Source: Opitutus sp. (GTDB lineage: Bacteria; Verrucomicrobiota; Verrucomicrobiae; Opitutales; Opitutaceae). From it: a stretch of DNA of 64,000 nt. Positions 55,350 to 64,000 of the stretch are shown here, one piece after another (position 1 is the stretch's first letter; each line of letters opens with the position of its first letter). The position numbers and the translations under genes were made by a program. The notes under the pieces are model-generated. The model saw only the letters and a list, made by a program, of their open reading frames with translations, was not told the origin of the DNA and made no database searches. Location: assembly GCA_009695065.1 (NCBI GenBank), contig SIBR01000002.1, positions 62,001 through 126,000 of the forward strand. The letters run 5' to 3'.

Positions 55350-56297
55350 TCAACCCTTGCTCGCGGAAGCCGCCGGGAGCTTGAGGCCGAATTCCTTCAG
55401 GAGGGCGTCGATCTTCTCGACCTTTTCGGCATGCGGCATCGCGGGATGCAGGCCGGTGTGGCGGAGCGTGCCGTCGGGGGCGATGATGGCCATGTGCGGA
55501 ATTCCGGTCACGCCGTAGTCGGGGTTGAACACCGCTTCCGTGCTGAAGACGACGGGCCACGTCAGGTCCTTCGCCTTGATGAAATCGGTCATCAGCTCCA
55601 TCTCGCGCTTGGGGTCCTCGCGCGTGTCGATGCGGCCGGGGGCGAGTCCCATGACGTAACCCTGCAGGCTCGTGACGCCGACAACCTCGACGTCGGTCCC
55701 CTTGTAGTGGGCTGCGAGTTCACGCACCTGCGGAAAGGAAGCGACACACGGCCCGCACCACGTGGCCCAGAAATCGAGCACGACGACTTTGCCTTTCAGG
55801 CCGCCGAGCGTCTTGAGGCCCTCGCGACTCGCCCAGGCGAAATGCAGCTCGGGGGCGGGGCGGCCGACGAGGTTGGACTGCATATCCTTCGCCTTGAGCG
55901 CGCGATCGATCGACGCGAGCGTGTTCAGGGCGACGGCGGCGATCTTGGTGTCGGGAAATTCGGTGTGGACGCGCTGGAGGAGCTGGCGGGCGCGATCCAG
56001 GTCGTTGAGGACCTGCCCGTAGAGGGTGGCCTGCACGAAGAGGATCTGCCCGACATCGTCGGTCTTCTGCCCCCGGTATTTCGTGAAGAGCGTGTCGAAC
56101 GTGCCGAGTTCCTCCGCGAGGGCGGCGGCGGTGCCCTGGCCCTTCTGGAGCTTGGCCTGCACGCGGGCGACGAGCGCCTTCAACTCGGTGGTGGCGGAGG
56201 ATTCGGCCGCAGGGGCGGGGGCTGGCGCCTGCCCGTGGGCGGGCAGGAGGGCGAGAAGACCGAGCGAGAGGAGCGCGACGAGCAGGCGTGGTTTCAT
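55350..56297 (-). CDS. TlpA-like secreted thioredoxin-fold protein
   Basis: 315 residues from the ATG at 56297, with a leader (MKPRLLVALLSLGLLALLPA, then HGQA). Residues 35-150 are a helical region with tetratricopeptide-like spacing (ARQLLQRVHTEFPDTKIAAVALNTLA). Residues 155-305 form the TlpA/AhpC-type domain with WCGPC in VVVLDFWATWCGPCVASFPQV, VTGIPHMAIIAPDGTLRHTG (cis-Pro loop). A periplasmic disulfide reductase. Second such protein in the window, consistent with a large exported cytochrome load. Confidence 0.88.
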   Translation of the reverse strand: MKPRLLVALLSLGLLALLPAHGQAPAPAPAAESSATTELKALVARVQAKLQKGQGTAAALAEELGTFDTLFTKYRGQKTDDVGQILFVQATLYGQVLNDLDRARQLLQRVHTEFPDTKIAAVALNTLASIDRALKAKDMQSNLVGRPAPELHFAWASREGLKTLGGLKGKVVVLDFWATWCGPCVASFPQVRELAAHYKGTDVEVVGVTSLQGYVMGLAPGRIDTREDPKREMELMTDFIKAKDLTWPVVFSTEAVFNPDYGVTGIPHMAIIAPDGTLRHTGLHPAMPHAEKVEKIDALLKEFGLKLPAASASKG

Positions 56298-56894
56298 GGG
56301 AACGTGGGCGTAAACGGAAAGATGAAAGCGAACCGGGTCAAACGACCGGGAAACGTGCCGCGAATGCGCCGGAAGGCCAACGAAAAGATGGCGGTGGGCG
56401 GGGGTGTGCCGTTCGCGGGTTTGCGGGCAGGGGAGACGCTGGGGGACGATCTCATTTCTCCGCGGAGGCACGGGGAAACCAAGGGCGGAAACGCCGGGCA
56501 GGAGATTTCCCGGTGTCATCGCGATTTGGTGGTGAAGGGAGGGGCGTGGCGGCCGATCACGAGCACGATCACGATGACGAGCAGGAGCACGGGAAGACGT
56601 GGTCATCGAGACTGGTTTCCGAGACCTAACGGGGCTGCGCCCCAGCCCGACGAAACGTGCCAAGTTCACCAAGCCAAAACAGGCTAACCGCTAATCCTCG
56701 CTAGTCGGCGCTCATGAATTCCTCACTCGCAGCCGATTTCGACGCTTCGCCGATTTGGCGGGGCACGCAGGCAATCCCTGCCGCCGCTGCCCAAAATCAG
56801 CGGAGATTAGCGGTTCAAGACTTTGAGTTTTGTCGCCAGACATGGGCCCCTTAAGGCTTTCTCGCGCGCGGCTCCAGATGACTCGGCGGAGCCC
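56298..56894. other. Intergenic region between thioredoxin and ppdK genes
   Basis: About 600 bases. Holds the second copy of the terminal-inverted-repeat element (56686-56815). A GGGGCTGCGCCCC hairpin lies near 56629. No gene is supported. Confidence 0.5.
56686..56815. repeat. 130-bp element with terminal inverted repeats (copy 2)
   Basis: Starts AACCGCTAATC and ends GATTAGCGGTT, an 11-bp perfect terminal inverted repeat. About 55 bases of its right part match, in reverse orientation, the left part of the element at 27639-27798 (core CAGCGGCGGCAGGGATTGCC in the reverse direction). Not coding. Confidence 0.6.
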
Positions 56895-56928
56895 GCAAAA
56901 AACCCCGCGCCGGTGAGGGCGCGGGGTT
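56895..56928 (-). terminator. Rho-independent terminator of ppdK
   Basis: Minus strand: stem AACCCCGCGCC / GGCGCGGGGTT with a short loop, followed by TTTTTT. Lies 34 bases after the ppdK stop. Confidence 0.85.
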
Positions 56929-56962
56929 GAGGGAGTGGCACCGGAGTCAACCGGTGGGCGCC

Positions 56963-59725
56963 TTACTTCTTCTTCGCAGCCTTGGCCTCCGAGACCGCGG
57001 CTTGCGCGGCGGCGAGACGGGCGACCGGCACGCGGTAGGGCGAGCACGAGACATAACTGAGGCCGAGCTTATGGCAGAACTTCACCGAGTCCGGATCGCC
57101 GCCGTGTTCGCCACAGATGCCGAGCTTGATGTCGGGGCGGGTCTTCCGGCCCTTCTCGATCGCGATCTGCATCAGCTGGCCCACGCCGGTCTGATCGATC
57201 GAGGCGAACGGGTTCTTCTTCATGATCTCGGACTCCTGGTAGGCACCGAGGAAGGAGCCGGAGTCGTCGCGCGACATGCCGAGGCACGTCTGCGTGAGAT
57301 CGTTTGTGCCGAAGCTGAAGAACTCGGCGGTGTGCGCGATCTCGTCGGCGGTGAGGGCACCGCGCGGGATCTCGATCATGGTGCCGACGCTGTAAGCGAT
57401 CTTGGTCTTCTTCTCGGCCATGACGGCTTTCGCGACCTGATGCACGAGCTCGGTTTGGAGATCGAGTTCCTTCTTGAAGCCCACGAGCGGGATCATGATC
57501 TCGGGCTTGGCCTTGAAGCCGGCCTTGTTCGCATCGGCCGCGGCCTCGAAGACGGCGCGGGCCTGCATGGCGGTGATTTCTGGATACTTGATACCGAGGC
57601 GGCAGCCGCGGAAGCCGAGCATGGGGTTGAACTCATGCAGCTCGTGGACGCGGTGCATGATTTTCTCGACGGGCACGTTGAGTTTCCGGGCGAGGTCCAT
57701 CTGCGCTTCCTTGGAGTTCGGGAGGAACTCGTGGAGGGGCGGGTCGAGGAAACGAATCGTGGCTGGGTAGCCCTTCAACGCTTTGAAGATTCCGAAGAAG
57801 TCCGCGCGCTGGTAGGGGAGGAGTTTCGCGAGGGCGGCTTGGCGGTCGGCCAAGTTGCCGGCGAGGATCATCTCGCGCATGGCATCGATGCGGTCGCCTT
57901 CGAAGAACATGTGCTCGGTGCGGGTGAGGCCGATGCCGACGGCGCCGAACGCGATCGCTTGCGCGGTCTGTTCGGGGGTGTCGGCATTGGTGCGGACTTG
58001 GAGCTTCGTGGCTTTTTCGCACCACTTCATGAGCTGGACGTAGCTCTTGAATTTCTCCGTGGCCTGCGCGGCTTTGTCGCCATGGAGGAGGCCGGCGACG
58101 ATCTCGGACGGAGCGGTCGCGATCTGACCCGCGTAGACGACGCCGATGGTGCCGTCGATGGAGAGGAAATCTCCCTCGGCGTAGGACTTGCCGGCGACGG
58201 TGACGGTCTTCTTGTCGTAATCGACCTGAAGGGAGGCAGCACCGCAGACGCAGACTTTGCCCATTTGGCGGGCAACGAGCGCAGCGTGGGAGGAGACACC
58301 ACCGCGCGCGGTGAGAATGCCTTCGGCGGCGATCATGCCGCGCAAATCTTCCGGCGAGGTCTCGACGCGAACGAGGAGGACTTTTTCGCCCTTCTCGGCG
58401 GCGATGACGGCGCGGTCGGCGTTGAAGTAGATCTTGCCGGTGGCGGCGCCAGGGCCGGCCGGAAGACCGGTGGCGATGACGGTCGCTTTCTTGGCGTCAG
58501 CGAGGTTGAAGATCGGCGCGAGGAGTTGTTCGAGTTGGTCGGCGGGGTTGCGCATGATCGCGGTTTCCCAGCTGATGAGCTTTTCCTTCACCATATCGAT
58601 GGAGAACTTGAGCGCGGCGGCGGCGGTGCGCTTGCCGTTGCGCGTCTGGAGCATGAACAACTTGCCTTCTTGGATCGTGAATTCGATGTCCTGCACATCC
58701 TTGAAATGTTTCTCGAGCGTGGCGCGAACCTTCATCAGCTCGGCGTAGGACTTCGGCATCTGGTCCTTGAGCTTGAGGACGGGCTCGGGCGTGCGGACGC
58801 CGGCGACGACGTCCTCACCCTGGGCGTTGAGCAGGAACTCGCCGTAGAATTCGTTGGTGCCGTTGGCGGGGTTGCGGGTGAACGCGACGCCGGAGCCGGA
58901 GGTCTCGCCGGTGTTGCCGTAGACCATGGCCTGGACGTTGACGGCGGTGCCCCACTCGGTGGGGATGCCGTATTTGGCGCGGTAAACCTTGGCGCGATCG
59001 TTCATCCAGGAGCCGAAGACGGCCCCGGCGGCGCCGCGGAGCTGGTCCCACGGATTGTTGGGGAAGGATTTTCCGGTGCGTTCCTTGACCATCGCCTTGA
59101 AGCGCTTGACGAGTTCCTGCTGGTCGGCGGCGGTGAGCTTGGAGTCTTCGATGTCGCCGTGGTAGGTCTCGTGCTTGAAGCCGTGGATGACGGACTCGAA
59201 CGGATCGTGGTCCTCGCCCTCGCGCTTCTGCACGCCGATGACGACGTCGCAATACATCTGGATGAAGCGGCGGTAGCAGTCCCAGGCGAAGCGCTCGTTC
59301 TTGGTGGCGGCGGCGAGGGAGAGAACGGTCTGGTCGTTGAGACCGAGATTAAGAATGGTGTCCATCATGCCGGGCATCGAGTCGCGGGCACCCGAGCGGA
59401 CGGCGACGAGGAGGGGGAAGCCGGCGGCGTCACCGAACTTGTAGCCCATGATCTTCTCCATGTTCTTCACGCCGGCTTCCATCTGGGCCTGGAGGGAGGC
59501 GGGATAGGTGCGCTTGTTGGCGTAGTAATAGGTGCAGACCTCGGTCGTGATGGTGAAGCCGGGGGGCACGGGCAGGCCGATGCGGGTCATCTCGGCGAGG
59601 TTGGCGCCCTTGCCACCGAGGAGGTTCTTCATCGCGCCGTTGCCGTCGGCTTTGGCGGCGCCCCAAGTGTAGACGTATTTCGTCGATTTGGCGCCGGATT
59701 TCTTGGCTTTGGATTTTACGGCCAT
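56963..59725 (-). CDS. ppdK: Pyruvate, phosphate dikinase
   Basis: 920 residues from the ATG at 59725 ([20 protein letters not shown]); an upstream ATG at 59770 adds only a basic extension. N-terminal ATP-grasp domain with [13 protein letters not shown] and [22 protein letters not shown]; swivelling phosphohistidine domain with the catalytic H480 in [15 protein letters not shown]-terminal PEP/pyruvate barrel with [25 protein letters not shown] and the [15 protein letters not shown] end. Interconverts pyruvate/ATP/phosphate and PEP/AMP/PPi in the cytosol. The enzyme could recycle pyruvate made by the aldolase. A terminator follows its stop. Confidence 0.95.
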   Translation of the reverse strand: MAVKSKAKKSGAKSTKYVYTWGAAKADGNGAMKNLLGGKGANLAEMTRIGLPVPPGFTITTEVCTYYYANKRTYPASLQAQMEAGVKNMEKIMGYKFGDAAGFPLLVAVRSGARDSMPGMMDTILNLGLNDQTVLSLAAATKNERFAWDCYRRFIQMYCDVVIGVQKREGEDHDPFESVIHGFKHETYHGDIEDSKLTAADQQELVKRFKAMVKERTGKSFPNNPWDQLRGAAGAVFGSWMNDRAKVYRAKYGIPTEWGTAVNVQAMVYGNTGETSGSGVAFTRNPANGTNEFYGEFLLNAQGEDVVAGVRTPEPVLKLKDQMPKSYAELMKVRATLEKHFKDVQDIEFTIQEGKLFMLQTRNGKRTAAAALKFSIDMVKEKLISWETAIMRNPADQLEQLLAPIFNLADAKKATVIATGLPAGPGAATGKIYFNADRAVIAAEKGEKVLLVRVETSPEDLRGMIAAEGILTARGGVSSHAALVARQMGKVCVCGAASLQVDYDKKTVTVAGKSYAEGDFLSIDGTIGVVYAGQIATAPSEIVAGLLHGDKAAQATEKFKSYVQLMKWCEKATKLQVRTNADTPEQTAQAIAFGAVGIGLTRTEHMFFEGDRIDAMREMILAGNLADRQAALAKLLPYQRADFFGIFKALKGYPATIRFLDPPLHEFLPNSKEAQMDLARKLNVPVEKIMHRVHELHEFNPMLGFRGCRLGIKYPEITAMQARAVFEAAADANKAGFKAKPEIMIPLVGFKKELDLQTELVHQVAKAVMAEKKTKIAYSVGTMIEIPRGALTADEIAHTAEFFSFGTNDLTQTCLGMSRDDSGSFLGAYQESEIMKKNPFASIDQTGVGQLMQIAIEKGRKTRPDIKLGICGEHGGDPDSVKFCHKLGLSYVSCSPYRVPVARLAAAQAAVSEAKAAKKK

Positions 59726-59967
59726 GGGAGGAGGATTGGGTTGCAAAAACGAACGGGCGCACGCGCGCACGAAAGGCGAATGGGAATAGAGTGCGCCCCG
59801 AGGCTGTCAACGATGCAAGCGGCCCGGCGCCTCCGTTGGCGGGGCGGCAGGGCGGGGCGGCGTCCTTCCCGCCCGGAGCCGGCTGCCCGGGGCCTCCCCC
59901 GGCGTTCCTGCCACAACACGCTTCCGTTTTCCAAAAATCTTCCCACCATGCGCGTTCCCATTTCCTT

Positions 59968-60783
59968 GTGAGCGATTCTCCCGACCATCCCGACGATCCC
60001 CTCCTGCCGGCTGAGGCAAAAGCCGCGCGCACCCCGCGGGAGCGGGCGATGGGATTTTGGGAGCACCTGGACGAGCTGCGTTCGACGATCATCAAGAGCG
60101 CCGTGGTGTTCATCGCCTTCGCGGTGCTCATCGGCTACTTCATGCATGAATTCAGCGCCACGGTGATGTGGCCGCTGACGAAGGTGCAGGCGCAATACCC
60201 GGGGCTCGTGATCGAGCTGGGCACGCAAAAAATCATGGAGGTGTTTAGCATGATCATCTCGATGTGCGTGACGGGCGGGCTGGTGCTGGCGGCGCCCTTC
60301 ATCCTGTTTTTCATCGGGCAGTTCGTGGCGCCGGCGCTGACGGAAAAAGAACTGAAGGCGGTGCTGCCGATGTGCGTCTCGGCGCTGATACTTTTTCTCC
60401 TCGGCGCCGCCTTCGGATTTTTTCTCCTGATGCCGAAGACGATCGAAATGGCGGTCGAACTCAACAAGACCTTCGACCTCGCGCTGCGGTGGACGGTGGG
60501 CGACTACTACAACACCCTCGCCTGGCTGGTGCTGGGGGTGGGCGCGGCCTTCGAGTTTCCCCTCGTGATCATCCTGCTGGTATGGCTGGGGATCCTGACC
60601 ACGGCGTTTCTCCGCAAATACCGGCGGCACGCGATCGTGGTGATCTTCCTCATCGCGGCGATTGTCACGCCGACGCCGGATCCGATCACGCAGTCGCTTT
60701 TTGCCGCGCCGCTGTATTTGCTGTTCGAGATTGCGATCATCTTCTCGACCCGCATTGAGAAAAAGCGCGCGCTGAAGCAGTAA
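59968..60783 (+). CDS. tatC: Sec-independent protein translocase TatC
   Basis: 271 residues from a GTG at 59968 (VSDSPDHPDDPLLPAE); the longer frame upstream is Pro/Gly-rich shadow and the next ATG would remove the conserved N-terminal cytoplasmic part. FWEHLDELRSTIIKSAVVFIAF is the signature TatC opening, with the Glu and LR that contact the twin-arginine signal. Six membrane segments follow, with FEFPLVIILLVWLGI and IVTPTPDPITQSLFAAPL near the end. The receptor for RR-type leaders, which the three DUF1501 proteins, the beta-lactamase-fold protein and the broken amidohydrolase here all carry. tatA/tatB are not adjacent. Confidence 0.94.
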   Translation: MSDSPDHPDDPLLPAEAKAARTPRERAMGFWEHLDELRSTIIKSAVVFIAFAVLIGYFMHEFSATVMWPLTKVQAQYPGLVIELGTQKIMEVFSMIISMCVTGGLVLAAPFILFFIGQFVAPALTEKELKAVLPMCVSALILFLLGAAFGFFLLMPKTIEMAVELNKTFDLALRWTVGDYYNTLAWLVLGVGAAFEFPLVIILLVWLGILTTAFLRKYRRHAIVVIFLIAAIVTPTPDPITQSLFAAPLYLLFEIAIIFSTRIEKKRALKQ

Positions 60784-60797
60784 GGCGGGGTCGGGCC

Positions 60798-60875
60798 CTG
60801 AGAGCGCAGGGACGCGCGTTCCGGTTCTTCCTTCATTCGATCGAAAGGGCGCAGGCCAGCCTGCGCCCCTCTCAG
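60798..60875. repeat. 78-bp inverted-repeat element between convergent genes
   Basis: Outer arms CTGAGAGCGCAGG and CCTGCGCCCCTCTCAG, with an alternative inner hairpin GGGCGCAGGC-CA-GCCTGCGCCC at 60847-60868. No T-run. Possibly a bidirectional terminator or extragenic repeat. Confidence 0.5.
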
Positions 60876-61010
60876 TCGGCCGGCCGGGCCGGAAGATGTT
60901 GTTCGATCGGGCGTGACGCGGGTTGGATACCGTTCCGCGCCGGGGGCGGCCGCGGCTCCATTGCTCAACGCGAAACAATCCCCGGGTCGGCCGACCTTGT
61001 CCGATCGGGC

Positions 61011-61766
61011 TTACAGCCCCTTTTTCACGAACCCGACGTCGCGGTCCGTATCCTTCATCTTGATGGACTTCTGGCCGTGCGTGTCCTTGCCGATGTAGTC
61101 GATGCTCGCGGCGACGAGAATGGGCAGGTTCTTGCGGAGATCGCGGCTCTGGCCCTCGCTCGTGACGTCGACGGTCCAGATTTCCGCCGGCGGGCGCCCT
61201 TCCACGGCCGGGCCGTTTTCGCGGGCCGTGAGCCGGAGATATTTTTCGTAGACCGTGACCGTGACCTGATAATCGCGATAGCCCGCGAACTCCGTGGTCG
61301 GGGGATCCTGCACCATGACGGTCTGATAAACGGGGCGACCCTGCGCATCGGTGCCAACCTGCACGCGCTCCTGGCGGATCTGACCGGGAATGGTGATATA
61401 GACGGGTTCCGTGACGGTCTCGCGCCGGCTCTCGGGCGGTTTGATGCCGTAATCGAGGTCGACGACGATATCGGGCTTCACCTTGGCCGGCGCCTCGTAA
61501 AGGCCCTTGCCGGAGAGGGCCGTCTTCACGTAGTCGGAGGCCTCCTTGTAGCGAAGCGAATCCTCCGCGATCATCGGGTTCTTATTATTGATCTGATAAG
61601 AAACCGCGTTCTCTGCGTTGGGTTTGGCGAGGGAGTCGACTTTGACCTCGTAGGTGGTCGCGCAACCGCCAAGCGCTAAGCCGGTTGCGGCCAATAAAAA
61701 GCAACGAACGAGTGCGGGGCACACGGGCCGGTCAGCGGGGGGGACCGACGATTTCACGGCTTTCAT
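61011..61766 (-). CDS. Lipoprotein of unknown function
   Basis: 251 residues. Leader CFLLAATGLALGGC with the lipobox LGGC (Cys 35), then ATTYEVKVDSLAKPNAENAV. The body is rich in beta strands with repeated Val/Tyr pairs (YVKTALSGKGLYEAPAKVKPDIVVDLDYG, then TVTVYEKYLRLTARENG), reminiscent of DUF4136-like envelope lipoproteins, but I do not claim membership. Should be anchored in the outer membrane or inner-membrane periplasmic face. Convergent with tatC across a repeat element. Confidence 0.7.
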   Translation of the reverse strand: MKAVKSSVPPADRPVCPALVRCFLLAATGLALGGCATTYEVKVDSLAKPNAENAVSYQINNKNPMIAEDSLRYKEASDYVKTALSGKGLYEAPAKVKPDIVVDLDYGIKPPESRRETVTEPVYITIPGQIRQERVQVGTDAQGRPVYQTVMVQDPPTTEFAGYRDYQVTVTVYEKYLRLTARENGPAVEGRPPAEIWTVDVTSEGQSRDLRKNLPILVAASIDYIGKDTHGQKSIKMKDTDRDVGFVKKGL

Positions 61767-61880
61767 GGGAACGTCCGCAGCGTAGTTATCTAACGCATTC
61801 TGGCAACTACGAGATGCTAACAGTTCTGTTACTTTCTCCGCCGAAACCCTTCCCGCGCCCCTCGGTGGGGCGGTGGCCGC

Positions 61881-62123
61881 TTACTTCCGCGTCCGCGCTT
61901 CGCGCTGGGCCCGGAGGACCACGCGAAACATCTGGATGCAGAGCCAGAACACGCCGCTCATGCATGCGGAGCAGAGCCCGCCCCACAGCAGGATCATCCG
62001 CGGGTCGTTCGAGGGAACGTGCGTCGAGACGAGCGTGTAGATGAACGCGAAGAAGGCGACGACGAGGACGGCGTCGACAGCAAGGCTGGCGGGCGAAGTG
62101 AGTTTCTGTTCCGGCTGGGCCAT
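61881..62123 (-). CDS. Small two-segment membrane protein
   Basis: 80 residues from the ATG at 62123 (MAQPEQKLTSPASLAVDAVL). Two hydrophobic segments: LAVDAVLVVAFFAFIYTLVS and ILLWGGLCSACMSGVFWLCI, then a basic tail VVLRAQREARTRK. A longer frame from 62222 adds non-conserved sequence. No family is recognised. Confidence 0.55.
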   Translation of the reverse strand: MAQPEQKLTSPASLAVDAVLVVAFFAFIYTLVSTHVPSNDPRMILLWGGLCSACMSGVFWLCIQMFRVVLRAQREARTRK

Positions 62124-62387
62124 GGGGCGAAAAGGAGAAGAACAACCCTCGGATTGTCCACGGGAAATTTGGTGCTGCCTGGGCGCCGATTGCCCGGGTT
62201 TCGGGCGGGAAGCCCCTGGCAACCGTAGCCAAATGCCCGATCGAGCGTGAAAACGCGGGGCCGCGAAAACCCGAAGGAGAATACCCGCGGCCGTCTGGGC
62301 TCCCGTCGGTCAGCCCGGGCGGGTGGAGCCAGACGTGATTTTGGCCTCGATCGACACGGCGCCCGGTTTCTCCGCCTCGCCGTTGCG

Positions 62388-62785
62388 TCGGTCCAGCCGC
62401 GATCAATCTGCTGATGCACGTGAACCTGTTGGTAGCCGAATTTGGTCTGAGACCAGCACACTTCAATTAGGTGAATGAAGGTGTCGGGGTTACTGGGATA
62501 TGGATTCTCGAGGGCGAGATGATAATGCAGCCGATTGCTCGACGACCGCTCCAGCGAAGGAAACACTTTCAGCTTCTTGCCGAAGCGCCTGAACCGCTTT
62601 CCGTAGACCTCTGTGTTGAGACGATTCAGGAAGCGAAGAAGGTTTTTCGATGCTCTGATTTCATCGAGTTTAACGCCGCCTTCGAACTGTTTGAGAGTGA
62701 GGGATACGCCAAAGCAGTTCTGTAGCTCAAATTTAGCTAGGCACTGCCGGACTGCGGTTCTTTCGTCTATTGAGTTGGATTGCAT
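62388..62785 (-). pseudogene. Replication-protein-like (HUH) remnant
   Basis: From the ATG at 62785: MQSNSIDERTAVRQCLAKFE, VSLTLKQFEGG, NLLRFLNRLNTEVYGKRFRRFGKKLKVFPSLE, RLHYHLALENP, then HVHQQIDRGW. The TLTxKQ...HYH layout and the final DRGW resemble rolling-circle Rep/HUH-type proteins of small plasmids and chromosomal relics. After GWTD the frame becomes Arg-rich and runs into the next gene's shadow, so the C-terminal catalytic Tyr part is missing. AT-richer than the flanks, a sign of recent arrival. Confidence 0.45.
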
Positions 62786-63077
62786 GGATGCTCGGTAAAT
62801 CTCTCTTATTTGTACGAGAAATGTGCTCAGAATTAGCTAAACTTAAAAGCATTTAAGATATTTAAAAACAACGGAATATAGATGCGAAAAACGTCTAAAT
62901 TTGCTCCTTTCTGCTCGTTATAGGAGACACGGACTGTCCCGGTCGCACGGATTGTTTTTAAACCGGTCTTTTCCGGGGCCCGACGGGTGGCCGTTCCCGG
63001 GGCGCAGTCGGGCGGGCGGGTCTGCCGTCGATAATCTCGTGATTGCGCCGCGTCCTCCACGCCGCTACTCGGAAACC
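62786..63077. other. AT-rich intergenic patch
   Basis: About 290 bases. Bases 62800-62935 are strongly AT-rich (for example AGCATTTAAGATATTTAAAA), unlike the rest of the window. No gene is supported. It contains the likely promoters of the Rep-like remnant (minus) and the TonB receptor (plus). Confidence 0.5.
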
Positions 63078-64000
63078 ATGGCCCGCTTCCTCGTCTTGAC
63101 CGTGCTGAGTTCCTTCGCGCTGAGCCGTGCGTTCGCGCAAACGGCCCCCGAGCCGGCGGTCCGCCTCGCGGAGGTGGTCGTGACGCCGAGCCGGTTTGGC
63201 GTCGCGGACCAAAAGCTCGCGATCGGGGCGTCGCTCACCAGCGCCGAATTGGAAACGCTGCCGCAGATCGGCGACGATCTCTACCGCTCGATCGCGCGGC
63301 TACCGGGGCTCGCGGGCGACGACTTTACCGCGAGCTTCTGGGTGCGCGGCGCGCCGAATGGCGAACTGCTGGCCCGCCTCGATGGCGTGGAGCTGATCGA
63401 GCCCTTTCACCTCAAGGACATCGAGGGCGCGCTCTCGATCGTCGACCCGCAGGTGGTGCAGCGCCTCGATTTGATGACGGGTGGCTTCACGGCGGAGTTT
63501 GGCAACCGGGCCGCCGCGGTGCTCACGATGGAAACGAAAACGCCCACGGCGTCGCGCAGTGCCGTCGGGCTCAGCCTGACGGGGGTGGGGGCGAGCAACC
63601 AGGGCGTCCTGGCCAATCAGCGCGGGCGCTGGCTGGTCGCGGCGCGCCGGGGTTATCCGGACGTCGCGCTCAAGGTCGCCGGGCGCGACGACGAGGTGAG
63701 TCCGCGGTATTGGGATGCGATGGCGAAATTCGAGTATCAGGTCGCGCCGGCGCACACCGTTTCGTTTCACGTGCTGCACGCCTCGGACACGCTGCGCTAT
63801 CAGCGCGACACGGGGCGCACGCTCAACAGCAGTTACGACAGCGACTACGTATGGGTGCGCTGGCGGGCGACGCCGACGCCCCGGTTGACGGGTGAGACGG
63901 TGGTCTCGCTGGCGCAGCTCGGCTGGAACCGCGATGGCGACGGACCGCTCGACGGCTTTCCCTTTGCCCTGCACGACCGCCGCCGGCTCGACCTCGCGAG
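63078..64000 (+). CDS. TonB-dependent receptor, N-terminal part (runs off the window)
   Basis: The ATG at 63078 opens a frame still open at base 64000 (307 residues seen). Leader MARFLVLTVLSSFALSRAFAQ; plug domain with VRLAEVVVTPSRFGVADQKL, SIARLPGLAGDDFTASFWVRG, NGELLARLDGVELIEPFHLK and RLDLMTGGFTAEFGNRAAAV, where the conserved FxAExG-type block is seen. Barrel strands begin afterwards. Unlike the receptor at 14808 it has no carboxypeptidase-like regulatory domain. The substrate cannot be told. Confidence 0.88.
   Translation, partial: MARFLVLTVLSSFALSRAFAQTAPEPAVRLAEVVVTPSRFGVADQKLAIGASLTSAELETLPQIGDDLYRSIARLPGLAGDDFTASFWVRGAPNGELLARLDGVELIEPFHLKDIEGALSIVDPQVVQRLDLMTGGFTAEFGNRAAAVLTMETKTPTASRSAVGLSLTGVGASNQGVLANQRGRWLVAARRGYPDVALKVAGRDDEVSPRYWDAMAKFEYQVAPAHTVSFHVLHASDTLRYQRDTGRTLNSSYDSDYVWVRWRATPTPRLTGETVVSLAQLGWNRDGDGPLDGFPFALHDRRRLDLA

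Noticed and set aside
56927..59971. 1014-codon open frame antisense to ppdK
   Set aside because: Complementary shadow of a strongly biased high-GC gene; repetitive Gly/Asp/Glu/Leu composition and no domain.
1..64000. CRISPR array, rRNA operon, riboswitch or prophage
   Set aside because: No regularly spaced repeats, rRNA sequence, known riboswitch core or phage structural genes were seen.

Overview
The window reads as high-GC chromosomal DNA of a Verrucomicrobiota bacterium, most likely from the Opitutaceae or near relatives. This rests on three complete copies of the PSCyt1/DUF1549/DUF1553 plus DUF1501 gene pair (a Planctomycetes-Verrucomicrobia hallmark), several PVC-type CxxCH haem proteins, amidohydrolase_2 proteins, a XylR-type regulator and a large TonB receptor. 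The assignment is inferred from family content, not from a search.

Layout. 1-2.3 kb: housekeeping edge (chorismate synthase, cut at its 5' end; a P-loop protein; a small membrane protein). 2.3-24.7 kb: a carbohydrate or organic-acid catabolic locus with KDPG aldolase, a Rieske oxygenase remnant, a PSCyt1/DUF1501 pair, a XylR-type regulator, a broken amidohydrolase, a sugar isomerase-like TIM barrel, an enolase-superfamily enzyme, ThuA (frameshifted), a TonB receptor, an intact amidohydrolase and two c-type cytochrome fusion proteins. A 42-bp motif occurs four times, without length change, at its control regions. 25.2 kb: tRNA-Leu(CAG). 25.4-46.8 kb: a second and third round of the same families (two more PSCyt1/DUF1501 pairs, intact ThuA, amidohydrolase, class C beta-lactamase-fold hydrolase, LarA-like racemase, BNR protein, esterase, two-domain redoxin, PQQ-type sugar dehydrogenase).

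44.6-54 kb: an accessory island with four toxin-antitoxin-like pairs (nucleotidyltransferase/small partner, DUF433/DUF5615, VapBC, AbrB/PIN), an orphan Vsr endonuclease, a decayed second vsr copy fused to a HEPN fragment, and a PLD-helicase-DUF3427 gene of visibly lower GC. Perfect, covarying palindromes lie in its intergenic spaces. 54-64 kb: mostly core again (DoxX, TlpA-like thioredoxin, pyruvate phosphate dikinase, TatC, a lipoprotein), then an AT-rich patch with a replication-protein-like remnant and the start of a second TonB receptor.

How the genes may work together: outer-membrane import (TonB), periplasmic oxidation by haem or PQQ proteins, lactone opening by amidohydrolases, dehydration by the enolase-superfamily enzyme and retro-aldol cleavage by the KDPG-aldolase family would form an oxidative sugar-acid route under the XylR-type regulator. 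This pathway is inference. Many secreted proteins here carry RRxF-type Tat-like leaders, and tatC is in the same window. At least seven genes are broken (Rieske, amidohydrolase, ThuA, GT4, HEPN, PIN, USP). Some single-base shifts could be assembly errors.
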